A DNA stretch of 64,000 nt, from assembly GCA_030248225.1 (NCBI GenBank), contig JASANE010020187.1, positions 121,624 to 185,623 on the forward strand. The letters run 5' to 3'. Made by a program: the position numbers and the translations under genes. The DNA is from Trileptium ribeirensis (lineage: Eukaryota; Nematoda; Enoplea; Enoplida; Thoracostomopsidae). Under the pieces are notes generated by a model. That model ran no database searches, was not told where the DNA came from, and was given only the letters and a program-made list of their open reading frames with translations. This document shows, in pieces, positions 11,800 through 24,797 of this stretch (positions are counted from its first letter, which is position 1; every line of letters begins with the position of its first letter).

Positions 11800-14700
11800 A
11801 GTATAAAAATTCAGACTCTAAAGTAGCGGCTCCGGCACATAACTCCGGAACCGTTGAGAATTCGATAATAGTACTTAACATTTTTGGTAGGAAATGTCAC
11901 GATCTTTCTAACGGTCCCGTTCAAATCCGATCAGGATCCATGGACTTATTAGCAAATAACCCGGTATGTATAGCAAATAAGTCACATTTAATTAAATAAC
12001 TCGACGAATAGGTAACACAAATATATGTATAGGACCTCGTTAGATTCCCTGAAACCTTGGCTCTTATTTGAGCCCGGACCGGTCCCGCTGTGTCCACTTT
12101 TGGGTACCCTTTCCCGTGAAAAACCCAGAAATCACGCCCCGATAGGCGTGTAACCCCTCACTGCATTCCCCTCGTCAAATGCGATGCGAATATATATACC
12201 TCTCGCCCCACAAAACGACTACTCCAAACCACAGGAACCGCTTAGGACACTCCATTTCTTTATACAAATTGCGATGGGCTCACCCAAGAGCCCACCTTTC
12301 CCCTTTATTGGCTAAGCATGGACCTGTTACATATTAAAATAATCGGACGGTCACACTGAGTCCGAATCCGAATCTCTTTTGGCATTTTTGCCTTCACCGA
12401 GGGAATGGAAACCTCTTTGGGCATCCTTTGCCATCGTTTGTTAACTCAAGCGGGTTTCTTCAGTCTAGCCCCAATCCCAATACTAGAAGTTAATACTAAA
12501 TTAATATTTAAGCTAAGTATATATATATATATAAGCTGATAGGGAATTTTAGAAAAGCTGTTGAGGATTCTTCATTAATGTAGTAGTCAGTTCGAGCAAA
12601 CAAGGCCAAATGAAGTCGAGTCTGTTAGCTGGATGTGTATGCCCAGCGTACATGCTTGCTATTTCCCGTAAACGGCCGCCTGCATCTTCTCTATCTCTTT
12701 ATTGAGCCGACCAACTCTAAAGTGGCATCGCAAAACTCAGACGAACTTTATATAAATTATATATAAAGTCACCATTAGCTGAAACTTCTTATCAGCAGCT
12801 TCATTTAAGCTTCATGTAAAATAGCAGCAGAACCACCGACGTTTGGGTTTGAGTAAATGGATGTAATAGTTTGCAAATAAAGTTTATATTAAAACGGTTG
12901 GAGTGTCCGCGTTCTTAAGCAAATATTTTCGTCGTATACCACCGGTCTGTATTAAAGTTGGAGAAAGTTATATATAGTTTAATACCAAGTCTTTGGAATT
13001 TCTTATTAGTCGTGTATCTGAAGTTAGTATTAGCTTTAGCCCTTGCAGTACCACCGAATGTCAAGCACTTGAGTCCACAAGTTTGACCCTTCAAATTTAT
13101 ATGAAGCTAGTACCTTAAATATACCGTTTATTAGAAGTTTCTAGAAGGCTTGAACTTATAATTTGAAGTTTTATTGTAATAAATCATTTTAATTATATAA
13201 AATCTCTTATAAAATCGGTCCGAAATTTATACAAATTCGGACCGATAAGAAAGATTGCTCTTCGGATATAAATTTGGGGTCAAATGGTGACAAAAGTGCT
13301 GACCAACCACTTTTAGCAACCCCATAAATCAAATATAAATTTTCGAAAATGGCAGCATTTAAGCAGAGCCGCACAAGCTCTGCAACGTTCAGTCTGACTC
13401 TGGCAGCGCAGAGTTCGGTCGGATTGTAGACCAGCTCTGTCGCTTTTCTGAACTAGTAGTTTTACTTTCTCGACTGTTTCTTATTTTATGGCTTTCTGAC
13501 TTGGTTTGGCAAGTGGATGGAGAAGCGATGGATAGGATTCGAATATGTAAGTGTGGACAGGGAGGCGGAGTAGTGTAGTTGAGTACAATTAATGTTTAAA
13601 GGTTAGAGAAGCCCGAAGCGTGACAGCTAGCCCATAGAATGGGATATTGTTTTGATAGACACCAGCGTATAATACTCAGCCTCCCCTGTCCATACTTTTG
13701 TTTACATGATAACCCTGCCCGTCCTAGCTTGTCCTGCAGACCTTCAGTCGAAGTAAGCCGCTCTCACAATTTGGTTAGCAAGTCGAAGTCATACCGAACC
13801 TCCCTCGATCAACGAGTTAAGGCACAAATAAACGCGTCACTCGCGCAAGGACTTATTTTACATGTTCCCTGAGCTGAATTAAATTTGGGAGTAGAACTTT
13901 TAAGCCGACCGAGGTTAAACAAAATTTCTCCGACTGCGTACCTGAAGTGAAAATACGTGCCATCCTTTGTTTCATAATTCCGGAATACTTGCCGAACTTT
14001 ATTAGGATGACAGTAGTAACCTAAGCTTTTAAATTGAGCCAGGAATTCTAATTGATCCATAACCGGATTCGCGAAGCTAATGTCTTGTGAGCGAGACGGC
14101 TCTCTCTGAGTGAAATTCTAACATATATATATCTTAAGAATTACTCCAGGAACTTGGTTGGACCCTCGCTGTTTATTCGTAAGAAAATTCAAAACAATTT
14201 CGAGTAAGAATCCCAAACCCGGCGACCCAAGAGAGGTTCGCCCTCACGTAAAATTTCACTTGTTTATAATTCAAAATTCCTTCCAGGAATTTCGACGCTT
14301 TTTATTATACCAACGGAGGCCCGTTAGGCCTTTCATCTGCGCTACTAAGCCCGGCAAAGCCGTGGCCCGTTCAAAAGACATTTGTAAAGAAATCATGGAC
14401 CCAAGCAACGCAAAAGTCCCTCTGAGTCGACACGAATTTTGCAGGTTTTTACTACTTTCGTAGGTAGGTTTCGGTCTTGTTTTTGCACAAGTTTCATAGA
14501 GAAAGAATGGCAAATCAAGATATTGCAAATCATCGGTTTTCCATAGTCACTGTCGCGTTAGACTAAGCATCTAAGTCGAAATTTAGGAAACCGAGCAATC
14601 TAAGGATGCAAACCGAGCGAAAATCAGTTATGAATTTGTTACGATTGCACCGATAACCGGATCTACCACTTACCTATTCGGTTCGTCAAGTGGGAACCGC

Positions 14701-17700
14701 TAGGAACACTAATTAAATGTTAGTACCAAATAGAGATCTTTTCGAGAACCGTTTTCAAATCGAAATAGCCTAGGCTTTAGTACGTTTAGGATAGCATCGA
14801 TGACTTACGAGGCATCGTTAATTATAGCTCTAACTTCAGACAAATTTGTAGGCATCCGAATACAATTTTAATCCCTGCCCCATGCCCTGAACTCGGCATA
14901 AAGTTTGTACTATGATAACGTATAGCCACTAAATTGGCAACAATTAATCGGACTCAGAGAATTTATAGTTTGTGCTGTGAACCAGGGACTCGCCCAAGCT
15001 CGTCCCTTGCCCTACATCAGTGCCGTTAAGTAGTAGCTATAATGAATGATTGATCTCTTTAGAACAATTTCCACATTCAGGAATTTAGTTAAGATAATCA
15101 GTTGGTTAAGAAAATCAATTGAGTAATCCAACAATTCTCAAACGTAGGAACCCTGTCATACAACGAAGCCATAAATTTACCCAAACGTTTGTTGACCCAT
15201 ACAAGCAAACTGTCAAATTAGCTCGAACCTTCGTCCCAATCGCATGATATAGTTGGCACACAATGCGCTTGTACGTTATTAGATCTGCCTCCAGTTTTGG
15301 AGCTCTACCTGTTGATTGAATTACCACCGAACATCGAGTTAGTATACACACTCATAATAGTAGTAGACGTTGAAGGCTAAAGCAACGTTTTCAACCCTTT
15401 CGTAAGATTAGTAAGAGTCCATTTAGAGCTCTACAATAGGCTAACCAAGTTTAATAATTGTATGAGCCCAGTATAACCCAATCATCTCGTATTAGAACGC
15501 GAAATACCCAAATTTGCACTTCCAAGTTTAGATTTTTGGGATTCTTTTCCCTACCGTTTGTGATATAGTTGCACTTTTTGGCAAGCATATACAGCATTGC
15601 TCCGCTGTGCCATACGTGAACGGATGCCATGAGTGGACCCCGATTCGCACTTAAAACTACTTATTTAGTACTTTTCCCTGGATCCGGCTCGATCCAGCGT
15701 CTTCTAAAAATGTGGAAATTCGGCAGTTAAACCAAAATATCAAAATTCCTAGTGTTGATAAAGTACAGATAATGTACACATCACATAATATTTTAGCTGT
15801 ATTTTGCATTAAGGAAAAATTTGAAAATTTAGAAAATTCGGTCCGAAGCTCAATTTTCCGGGACCCATGAACCGCCCAGGAGATGTTTTACCAGGCCTAA
15901 TTTGGTTTTATTTCGGCTCATGTTTAGGGACACGAAAAGTCCGTTTTTGTAGTTGTTCAGGTTGCAAACGAGCATCGATTTAGGCTAGAGTTTCGCACTT
16001 TCATCACTTTGCTTGAAGCTTCATCACCAGTTGTATCTTTGTCTGAAAATTTTGTCCTATACCCATGGTTACCGTTCATATGTATGTATGCGAGTACGAA
16101 AAGTAATAGCGTATCGTTGTCGCACCGTAGAGAATTAGGAGTCGTACCGATGGCCACCACACAAACTTTATTTTGCATCGATATGTACCATTGTTTTCTG
16201 TTGTAATGATTTGTTATATGTTAATCCAATCGCTAATTTATCTCATATACCAATATCCACGTATCATGTATCATAGTCGTGATTAGGATAGGCAAGATCA
16301 AAACTTCCAATTCCCCTATGTACTCTTTGTCCTACACGCCCTATTTTCACCTGTTATTTTTACTGCCTTTCGCTTACCTGAACCTATTATTTCGTCGGAG
16401 TACCTTTAATAACAATCGTAGTACCGAGCGAGTAGTTAGTCGAATGGCACCTCTCGATAACTAATCGGTTATCGACTCGTGTTACGTGTCTATTTTTGAC
16501 CGTCCCATTTTGCGAGTAAGGTAAGCGCAGTTATCATTAGGAAGGCCTACTAGTTCGTGCCGTTAGTTGTACCAACTGTAAGAGTTCCATAATAAAGGCG
16601 ATGACTCCGCATATGATCCCACTTGTCACCCCGTCCATCTTCTTGTTAGCGTATCGTACTATTGACATCGTACCTATTGTATTATCCCGTACAATACATT
16701 CATGTCCTTTTTATGACTTTGTCTTATCAATAAACACAAATCAAACCCAATGTGTCCCAGCGTTTTATTGACCCTAACAGCGATAGGTAGCAAAAGCGGT
16801 TTTAAATCCGTCACGCCTATGGACAACTCACGTTCACGTTTGACACCCGCATTGAAGAAGCAAACCTTAGAGTGAATCGCCGATTTCAATATTTGTGTCA
16901 TCAGTGAGTGAGCACGACTCGTGCGATTTAGAAAATTTATAAGGAAACTTCAGTCAAAGTACAAAATTTTCCCTCAACGCACGAGGTAAGAAATCACATG
17001 CGAATCCGACGTTAAACGTCTAGGGAGTGGTCGGACCCTAGTGGGGGCCACTGGCTAAATAAATTATGGAGCTTTCAGGAAAGTAGAAAAGAAAGTTTTA
17101 CTCCAAACACACTTCCAGTTGGACGATGATAGGGAATAGCGGTATGGTCTCTTTGGCCTAAGAGCAGGTGACAGAGCCAACCTCCATAGGGTACTCAAAG
17201 GTAGTACCGCTTAGGCTACGTGCACATCCCATAAGGCAGGATCAGAACACATCCTGTGAAACGCTGCTGCGGCTTGCTAAGCTCCGTAGTCTTCTGGGAC
17301 CGACCCGAATGCAAAATTTGAACCTGTTAGGTCCGCCCTCGAGGTTACGATAGCCGGGGTTGTATGGGAATTACGTTTGTGGAAGTCCATAATGCAGCAG
17401 CGTCACGTCTGTTACACATACGTTGTCAATCTGTGTTAGCTCATAACTGAAATTTATATTAAAATAAGACTCCAATACCGATTCAGTAAAATAACAACTG
17501 TATCATCATGGGTATACTGGCTTCCCAACTGCCTCACAAGTACCTAGGGCACCGAACTGGGGTGCACCTGGGCGAGGCGAGAAATGTGATTTCCTCTACG
17601 AAATAGGGAAGACCCCACATACACTATGAATATGAAAATACCACAAATAGCTTATATATTCCCAATGAACATAAGATAAAATGCAAATTATGCAGTGAAA

Positions 17701-19130
17701 GCCTATTGATTGACGGAAATTACAGTGTTTTAGCATCGCAGGACAACAATTTATATATTTTTAGTGAAGGAAAAGATATCTTATTTTTGCCATGTCGAAA
17801 AATGACTTATTTTTAGTCGAAAAACACCTTGCGGGCCTGAAGCGGGCCGCATTGAGGAAAGCCAAATGTATCAGGAGGGGGCTGAACTGGAGGACAGCCA
17901 CGGGAGCTGAAATACCTAAAAAGCGCCTCGTCCCCTCCGTTGGAAAGCTGGGTATTGATAGTCCGTACATGGGCGAGGTCCCAGGGGATAACGGGTGCTT
18001 CGTTGGGGAGATGTAGAGACATCCGTCTCCAAAAGTGGGAGAATCAGACGGTCGGCTGGGAAGGTCGTCAGGGTGTGCGGGGGTAAAATTTCTAATATTT
18101 TGGGACTCAGTGTTTTCCTATAACCAATTCCTTCGAGTTTTGCCAATTTTACCCAAGTTTTGTCCATTTTGGCCACGTTGCGAAACCACAGGAAAGAATC
18201 GAGCTACCTCTGAACTGAGCTCTCCAAACTGGGGGCGGGCATTTTTCGGTTCCACCTGGTTCAAAACAGGTACACCGGTTCATATCCCCTGGCAAAATTT
18301 TGGGCTCCCCCGTTTCATTGCATCTCGGTAAATCTTTTTGTTTCCAATTGTCCAAAATACATAAAACCAGATCAAAATTTGCAATAAAATTCCGTTCTAC
18401 AGTCAATGATTTCGCATATTTTGTCAAAATTCGTTCCAAAATCGATTTTCTCTGCAATAAAAGCGTTTTGGCAGTGTTTCTGACACGATTTTTAACCGTT
18501 TTTCTCTTGGCAAAATACCCCCTACCAAAATTTTCAGCGAATGGAGAGCCCAGCCAAGTGAAATTGGCGTTGCGCTGAGTGGGAGCCCGATCCTCAGGGG
18601 ATAATCCCCCTCTACCCTACAAGCATGTATGACATATATAGTCTTCTTGATCCAAATATAACACTTGAACTTTGTACAAATATCTAAAGTCGACGCAAAA
18701 CGGACTTCCAGAAAGGCTAACAATTTACGCGTCGTACTCCTATGGGAAAACTACATTCCCTACGATAAAACAAACTGATTTTTCTGCTAGTTTAACTTTC
18801 AGTGCAAGCAACCCAAGCTAAAAGCACTATTATGTAAGTGTTTAGAAAATGTCATGGTTGTAAAAACGACATCCTTGTGCTCAGCGCTCTCAAATAATTT
18901 GATCATATGAGTAGCACCTTACTCCAGCGACCAGTTGAGTTCACTCCTAATGATGCTTATTTAGATCACATTTCCACAAAATCGCAGCTGACCTAAAACT
19001 TGCTATCCGTAGCAATATTAAAAAACTGAGCATCTATCAGCAATTACACCGGTTACTCAGATGATAAATGCATGCGCAGCAAAGGCGAGAGCGACGCAGT
19101 ACAATCTGTGACAAAAATCTATAAATCGAG
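11800..19130. other. Long stretch without a recognisable gene
   Basis: The open frames are short (102 codons or fewer) and match no domain I know. A (TA)n run of about 16 bases lies at 12518-12534. Short frames at 13745-13870 resemble the start of a retroelement RT (a QRVKAQINASLAQGLI-like stretch) but do not continue into RT motifs. The rest looks like decayed intergenic DNA. I saw no terminal repeats, though distant undetected ones are possible. Confidence 0.4.
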
Positions 19131-19142
19131 CAACAGCTGGAT

Positions 19143-20287
19143 CAGGGAATAACCGGAACCGGAACCAGCAACCGGAACCGTCCATTTAAACCGGATCCGG
19201 AACCGGAACCTGGTCTTCGAAATTTAAATATAGTAAAACAGATGATGGAAGAAATGAAGGTATAGTGGATTTAAAATGCATTAAAAATAACTTTTACATT
19301 AAACTTAATGTATTGCGATGGTATTATTGCCTTTCTGAAACTTTAAATAGACTGAGGAAGCTAATAATGTTTATTTATCGATCAAATATGTCGGTTTTGG
19401 ACATTCAGAGCAAAAAATGCCTTCTACTATGCACGCGTGCGTATACTGCATCAAATCGAATGTGCTTACAAAGCTTGGACCGCAGAATACACTTTGCCTC
19501 TGTCTCCAGTCGCCTCCCTTTACTACACATACGTTTGTTGCATGTTCTTCTGTAGGAAACTTAAAATTATTGGTTTATATGATTCTAAGAGAAAATAATA
19601 GATAGAAGGTAATTTTCTGATCAGTGGTCAGAGACACTGTTTAGGCTAGCGTTGGACAAACAGTGCGCACCAGTTAGATCATAATGATGATAACTTTCTA
19701 ATCCGAATGCTATAAATGAGACACACTGTGATGCTGCTCGCACAGTTTCAATAAATACAGTTCATTGCCAAGAAAGCAGTTTCTAGCTGCGTTGCAGATA
19801 ACGTTAGTTTACTTCAATTTAGATTGATTTACCAAGTTTACAAGCGCACTGGCGGGTGCTTGACGCAATTTATGTTAGCCAAGCATACCCAAGTACTTCT
19901 GCGTAAGCCACACTCTGTTACCGAGTTGGACCGGTTTAATTCAAACGTATCCCACAGACTTCTGGATGTGTAAAATAGCTGCTACAAGCATCGACCTGGC
20001 TTTGATTTAACAAACTCCTGCAGGTTATTATGAAAAATTGCTGCTCAAATTATGTGCCCACACGGCAAATTGGTTAGTTAATCTTTTCTTCTGCTTGGTT
20101 GAAGTAGAGCTTGATCATTGTATAATATATATTACATATGTTTGGATTACAGAATGAAGCAAAAAACGTGGAAAATTTCAAAAAAATTTTTAAACCTGAA
20201 TTCCGGTTCCGGTATGGTTTTTGCCCTTTGCCGGAATCGCAACCAGAACACGATTTTCGCCGGAACCGGAATTCCGGTTACTCCCTG
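19143..20287 (+). mobile_element. Non-autonomous hAT-like element, copy 1
   Basis: This 1,145-bp element is flanked by a perfect 8-bp target-site duplication, AGCTGGAT, at 19135-19142 and 20288-20295. Its ends are CAGGGAATAACCGGAA on the left and, reversed, CAGGGAGTAACCGGAA on the right. Eight-base duplications and CAGG-type termini are features of the hAT superfamily. Both subterminal regions carry many CCGGAACC/GGTTCCGG units, typical of clustered transposase-binding sites. It encodes no transposase; the frames inside (96 codons or fewer) have no domain. A second copy lies inverted at 22802-23928. Confidence 0.9.
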
Positions 20288-20424
20288 AGCTGGATGTACA
20301 TCCACAAATATGCGATATTACAACTACTATAGGTAACAACTGGCGCGGCGAGCATAAAAGCAGAAATTAAAGCTAGTCCACGTTTGGTGACTTTTAAGGT
20401 TCCAAATCTGTACATATGTCTTAC

Positions 20425-20685
20425 CTTGCCTTTAGCAACACCCGATTTTGGATTACTACTGAAAGATATGGTCTTAACAACTTCCGCATCATAATACTGA
20501 GAAGTATCCACTGCTAGTCGGAGCTCCACTATATACAGACATGACTCGGATGCTACCAGTATACATTGCTTGTCGTCGTTTGCCGACTGCGATTGAGGCA
20601 TGTATTCTACCGAACGAAGTCGCTCATTTTTACTGAATTCCAGGCCAAATTGAAACTCGAGACTTCGAATTTTGAAGCCATAAAT
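20425..20685 (-). CDS. Exon 2 of a host gene, function not recognised
   Basis: The 87-codon exon reads on the minus strand. It is preceded by a TTTTTGTTATAG acceptor (20686 upward) and followed by the donor GTAAGACA (20424 downward). Phase is 0 at both ends, matching the exon at 21739-21852. The protein contains IYGFKIRSLEFQFGLEF, CILVASESCLYIVELRL and YYDAEVVKTISF; alternating hydrophobic strands suggest a beta-propeller-like protein, but I do not recognise the family. The frame stays open past the donor for 48 more codons, so an alternative 3' end is possible. Further exons would lie at lower coordinates, beyond the hAT copy at 19143-20287. Confidence 0.55.
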
Positions 20686-20767
20686 CTATAACAAAAAGTG
20701 CATATTAACTCGCATGGTATAGTATACGATTATATAGGTGCAATAACCAATATAAAACATATCTGTA

Positions 20768-21031
20768 TTGTATATAGATGAATTTAGGATTAATTCCGCT
20801 GTGAAGAAGTCTGAAATAGAAGACACGACACAGTATTTTTTGCAATCCCATTATGGTAAATATAACAATCAATGCGAATTGCACGATGCCTTTTACAGAA
20901 TACTAAATCAAAGAAGGCAGGCATTTGGTTGCCTGGATGTCAAAAATACATATCCGTTGTGCAAAGTTTGTGACACGACCCATTGTGTTAAGATTTGCCA
21001 CCCGATAATACATACACGTATAGTGAGTTGA
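20768..21031 (+). CDS. Possible exon or small ORF, function unknown
   Basis: This is an 87-codon plus-strand frame inside the intron between the two minus-strand exons. Its sequence is not of low complexity and includes YFLQSHYGKYNNQCELHDAF and CLDV...YPLCKVCDTTHCVKICH, which is Cys/His-rich. A possible acceptor (TATTGTATATAG) lies at its start; no strong donor is visible at its end. It may be an exon of a plus-strand gene, a repeat-derived frame or chance. Confidence 0.3.
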   Translation: MYIDEFRINSAVKKSEIEDTTQYFLQSHYGKYNNQCELHDAFYRILNQRRQAFGCLDVKNTYPLCKVCDTTHCVKICHPIIHTRIVS

Positions 21032-21738
21032 GTAATGTTACTTAGTGATCCATTGAAGCTTTTGGCCTTACCTGAATGATGTTATGTTATTTAATAGTTA
21101 TTCGGTGACATTAATTCCTCTTAAGTATACTAAGCATAATCGGTTGTGACTACCTATTACGCGAAAGAAATTTTCTTTTCAAAAATTGAACTATCGATTC
21201 TAAAGCCTAGCGTTCGAATTCCAGGCCGGGCAACTAGTCCTTTCATCCCTGCACGGTCCGACCACGGCTACGCCTCCTGTAATTCCATTCCCGATTCCTC
21301 GTACGTGCCGAAAAGTTCAGGAAACAGAAATCGACGCCGCCCCGCTACATAGAGCAGAAATTTTAATTTTCTTTTTTTTACTTCATCTATTTTTGCCAAA
21401 ATTTTGAGTGAGAGAACGACCCTTAGGGGTTAACCTCCTATCGATAACTAAGATATACATTTTATTTCCATTCGAGGCGCTTTCGGTGGTTTCACCGACA
21501 CATAAATATACGGGTGTGATGATTGTGTGTATGGGACATATGCCAAAAGTTGATACTCTTTCTTTATATATATATTATCTAACATTACATGTGCTTTGTG
21601 CTGTTATCACAAAAGTATGCTGTTAGATTTCCACGTTGAGAAATATCGGAATTAAAACAGTTATTTCCGATATCGGTCAAACATCAACTTATGCATTGTT
21701 TACCCATTACCATGCGTATATATAAAAGTATAACTTAC

Positions 21739-21852
21739 CGCAATTCTTGTGATGTAAACATAAATGCCCGCACGGTTGCAATCGCCACAATACGCTGATA
21801 AAATAGGAGCTTCAAGCAAATGAAAACCGCGCAATTTTCTTACAACTGCCAT
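21739..21852 (-). CDS. First coding exon of a host gene
   Basis: The exon starts with ATG (21852-21850, minus strand) and codes 38 residues beginning MAVVRKLRGFHLLEAPIL and containing AYCGDCNRAG. It ends in the canonical donor GTAAGTTA (21738-21731). Phase 0 fits the exon at 20425-20685 across a 1,053-bp intron. Two spliceable, phase-matched exons with strong sites support a real gene. The product is not recognised. The gene sits between two inverted hAT-like copies. Confidence 0.55.
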
Positions 21853-22654
21853 TTATAGCACAGTAACATTAAATGTAAAAAGAACAAGATGATCTAAAAT
21901 GCTATTAAAATGGAGCGAACGGAGTTTCTACTGACGGCGCTAGGGAGAAAATCGTGAAAATTTCTATTATTTTGTGTCACTGTCATTGATGACTCATCTG
22001 CGTGTGGATGGATTTCGATATTTTTTGTTCGACAGGAAATGTTGCGAAAACCCCCGATCCTAACTTGGGGGCCAAACGGGGCAAGGGGTTTAGGCCCAAA
22101 ACCATTTTAGCTTCTTTTTAATTTATAAGGCCCGAGGCATCTTGCTAGCGGGGTATCGACATCAGATTGGGTTTTCAGTTTTAGATCAATCCTCCGGTTT
22201 TGTTAGTTATTTTTGGTTTTCCTTGATTTTGTTTTTATAGAAATAATGACTGAATGCCCGTAAAAGTAATTAATAATAGAATTTATACAGATCTGGATGA
22301 AATTGAAACATTACCCGAGGTAGAGCGACAGCATCGACGTATTTGTGTTTTAACCATTGGTGAACTATATACTTTGAAAATAGACCATTTCACCGGGCAT
22401 CTAATGGAGCCGTGTTGTGAAGCATTGTGAACGTAATAGACATATAAAATGGTGTCGGTTGTGCGATCTTACAAAGTAGCGCGTACCGAATATATCTAGC
22501 GTCACCACTGGTGGCATACTACTGACCACAAACATGAACCTACATCCTTCGGTGACGATTCCTGCCTCTCAAGTACCGGTAGTAGCGATAATAATTAGCG
22601 GTACCCCAACCCAGACCCACGTGTTTAGCATAAAATATATACCGCCAAGGGAGA

Positions 22655-22710
22655 GAACTAGTATGCCATTTTCCTGCAACTAGTATGCCATTTTTTCAAT
22701 AAACTAGTAT
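22655..22710. repeat. 23-bp tandem repeat
   Basis: AACTAGTATGCCATTTT occurs at 22656 and 22679, followed by a partial third copy AAACTAGTAT at 22701. Confidence 0.65.
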
Positions 22711-22801
22711 ATCTCAGTCAAACACAGTCTTTGTAACACCGGGACGTTGCCCCAACGCAGGTTCCGAGTGTAGTACGCGTGTATTATAAATACCCACCAA
22801 G

Positions 22802-23928
22802 CAGGAAGTAACCGGAATTCCCGTTCCGGCGAAAATCGTGTTCCGGTTGGGGTTCCGGCAAAAGGCAAAAACCATACCGGAACCGGAATTCCGGTTTCAA
22901 ATGTTTTGTTTGAAATTTTCCCCATTTTTGATTCATCTGTGGTCCAAACACATGTAATATACACAATGATCAAGTTCCAATACAACCAAACAAAAGAAAA
23001 AATTAAATCAGCAAATTGCCATGTGAAACAGAAGTAGGACACATAATTTCAGTAAGAGTTTGATAGCAAAACAAAGCCAGCTCGATGCTTGTTATAGCTA
23101 TTTTACACATTTAGAAGTCTGCGGGGTATGTTAAAATAAAACCGATCCAACTCGGTAACAGGGTATGGATATTTTAGTTTAGAAGTACTTAGCTGTAAGC
23201 TTGACTAATATAAGTTGCGTCCAGCACTATCTAGTGCGTTTGTAATCTTTGTAAATCAGTCTATATTGAAGAAAAGTGACATATGTGCAATAGACACTGA
23301 GTTTTCGGCAATGAACTGTATTTTTGCAGCTGTGCGAGCAGTATAACAGTATATCTCATTTATTGCATCCTGATCAATAAGTTATCACATTATCATCTAG
23401 CTGACGCATAGTAGTTGCTCAACACTAGCCTAAACAATGTCTCTGATCGCTGACCAGAAGGTTATAGTATATATACCATCTTTTGTTTTCTCTTAGATCC
23501 ATATAAACCAATAATTTTAAGTTTCCTGCAGAATAACATGCAACAAACGTATGTGTAGTAAAAGCAGGCGATTGGAGACGGAACGAAAGTGTTTAGTCTA
23601 CGGCCTATGCAAGCATTTTTAGTGACAAGCACGGACAGTTTGACCAATTTAAGCAAGGGTATAGAGTGGACGGCATTTTTCGTGTGGGGGTCCAAAAATC
23701 AACATACTGATTGAAGTAAACATTATTAGCTTTCTCAGTCTCTTCAAAGTGCCAGAGAAGCAATAATGTCATCGCAAAACATTAAGCTTAATGTAAAAGT
23801 TATTTTTAATACATTTTAAATCCACTGTGCTTTCATTTCTCCCTTCATCTGTTTTACTATATCTACGATTCGTAGACCAATTTCCGATTCCGGTTCCAGT
23901 ATAAATTGACGGTTCCGGTTATTGCATA
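22802..23928 (-). mobile_element. Non-autonomous hAT-like element, copy 2 (inverted)
   Basis: This 1,127-bp element is the inverted homologue of copy 1. An 8-bp target-site duplication, CCACCAAG, lies at 22794-22801 and 23929-23936. The proximal end reads CAGGAAGTAACCGGAA. The distal end has kept GGTTATT but its last five bases have diverged (GCATA instead of CCCTG). Collinear internal segments shared with copy 1 include the CCGGAA-rich ends and the GTTTCCTGCAGAA and CAATAATTTTAAG regions. Having its own duplication, it inserted independently of copy 1. Confidence 0.9.
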
Positions 23929-23939
23929 CCACCAAGAAT

Positions 23940-24500
23940 CATTTTTGCGAGAGCCTCATCCCCCAAATGTTATTTTATGCTTTGTTCGCGGGGCAGGGGT
24001 TTGTAGGGGATTTTTCGTTATGACGGCTATCCGTACTAAAACGGGGACGGGGTTCGTCACCGAAGGATTGTGTGGTTCGAGGTGTGGCCAGAAGAATGCC
24101 GGTGGGACACTTGGTATGGTGTGCGTCTTTCTTTTCGTGAGCGGTACTAGTGCCCTATCTTTCGCGATGCGGAGTGTTCCTTGCTTGGCTCTAATTGCTC
24201 GAGTTCCATATAATTCGGCAAAAAAGACACGCATGTTGAAGGTTTATTACAGTGATAAAATATTAGGCACTGATATCACCGTCGATCACTTGCGACACTA
24301 TTTTTGATAACCGTATTTCAATCGCAACACTGTTCTTCTAGCTCGTGATGAAAATCCACGCCACTATGCTTTAGTACCGTATTTTTAGCTCACGCTGACC
24401 TCACACCGGTTTTCAAAAGCTATTAGTTGCGCACTCGTATTGAAACGGTAGTACTGTTCTTTAGTACTAGATTATTTTCAGCTTACTCTTGTACCCCACC
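23940..24500. other. No recognisable gene
   Basis: A 133-codon plus-strand frame (23906-24307) begins inside the hAT copy and has no known domain. An overlapping 92-codon minus frame is equally featureless. No RNA gene is visible. Confidence 0.4.
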
Positions 24501-24504
24501 GACA

Positions 24505-24593
24505 ATACTTGCACAGTCTGACACTAGATTTCGCACAGTCTGACATCTAGCTCTTGCACAGCCTGACGTATAACCCTTGTACAGTCTGACTCT
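24505..24593. repeat. Tandem repeat of TTGCACAGTCTGAC, about 25-bp period
   Basis: Four copies with small changes are seen at about 24508, 24530, 24553 and 24577 (variants CGCACAGTCTGAC, TTGCACAGCCTGAC, TTGTACAGTCTGAC). Confidence 0.7.
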
Positions 24594-24797
24594 TGTGCTC
24601 CTCTCACACTTCGGCCACTGATTTCAGTACTCTTGATGATCCCTATCTGATACTTAGGTTTACGTTAAATTAATGCTACCTAGACTTTAAGCCTAGGTTA
24701 TAAAAACTAGTGGTTAAGGGTTATACCTGAGCGATAGTGCTTAAGATTTATGTTATCTGATACTTTACTAAAGCCCTTGTGGGTTGGTACAGTACCA

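Noticed and set aside
12518..12534. TA dinucleotide run
   Set aside because: It is a short simple repeat with nothing attached to it.
13639..14463. Possible retroelement RT piece
   Set aside because: A QRVKAQINASLAQGLI-like stretch resembles the start of a Gypsy RT, but none of the following RT motifs appear in any frame.
23906..24307. 133-codon plus-strand frame
   Set aside because: It starts inside the hAT-like element and continues into unrelated sequence. It has no domain, and the opposite strand is equally open.
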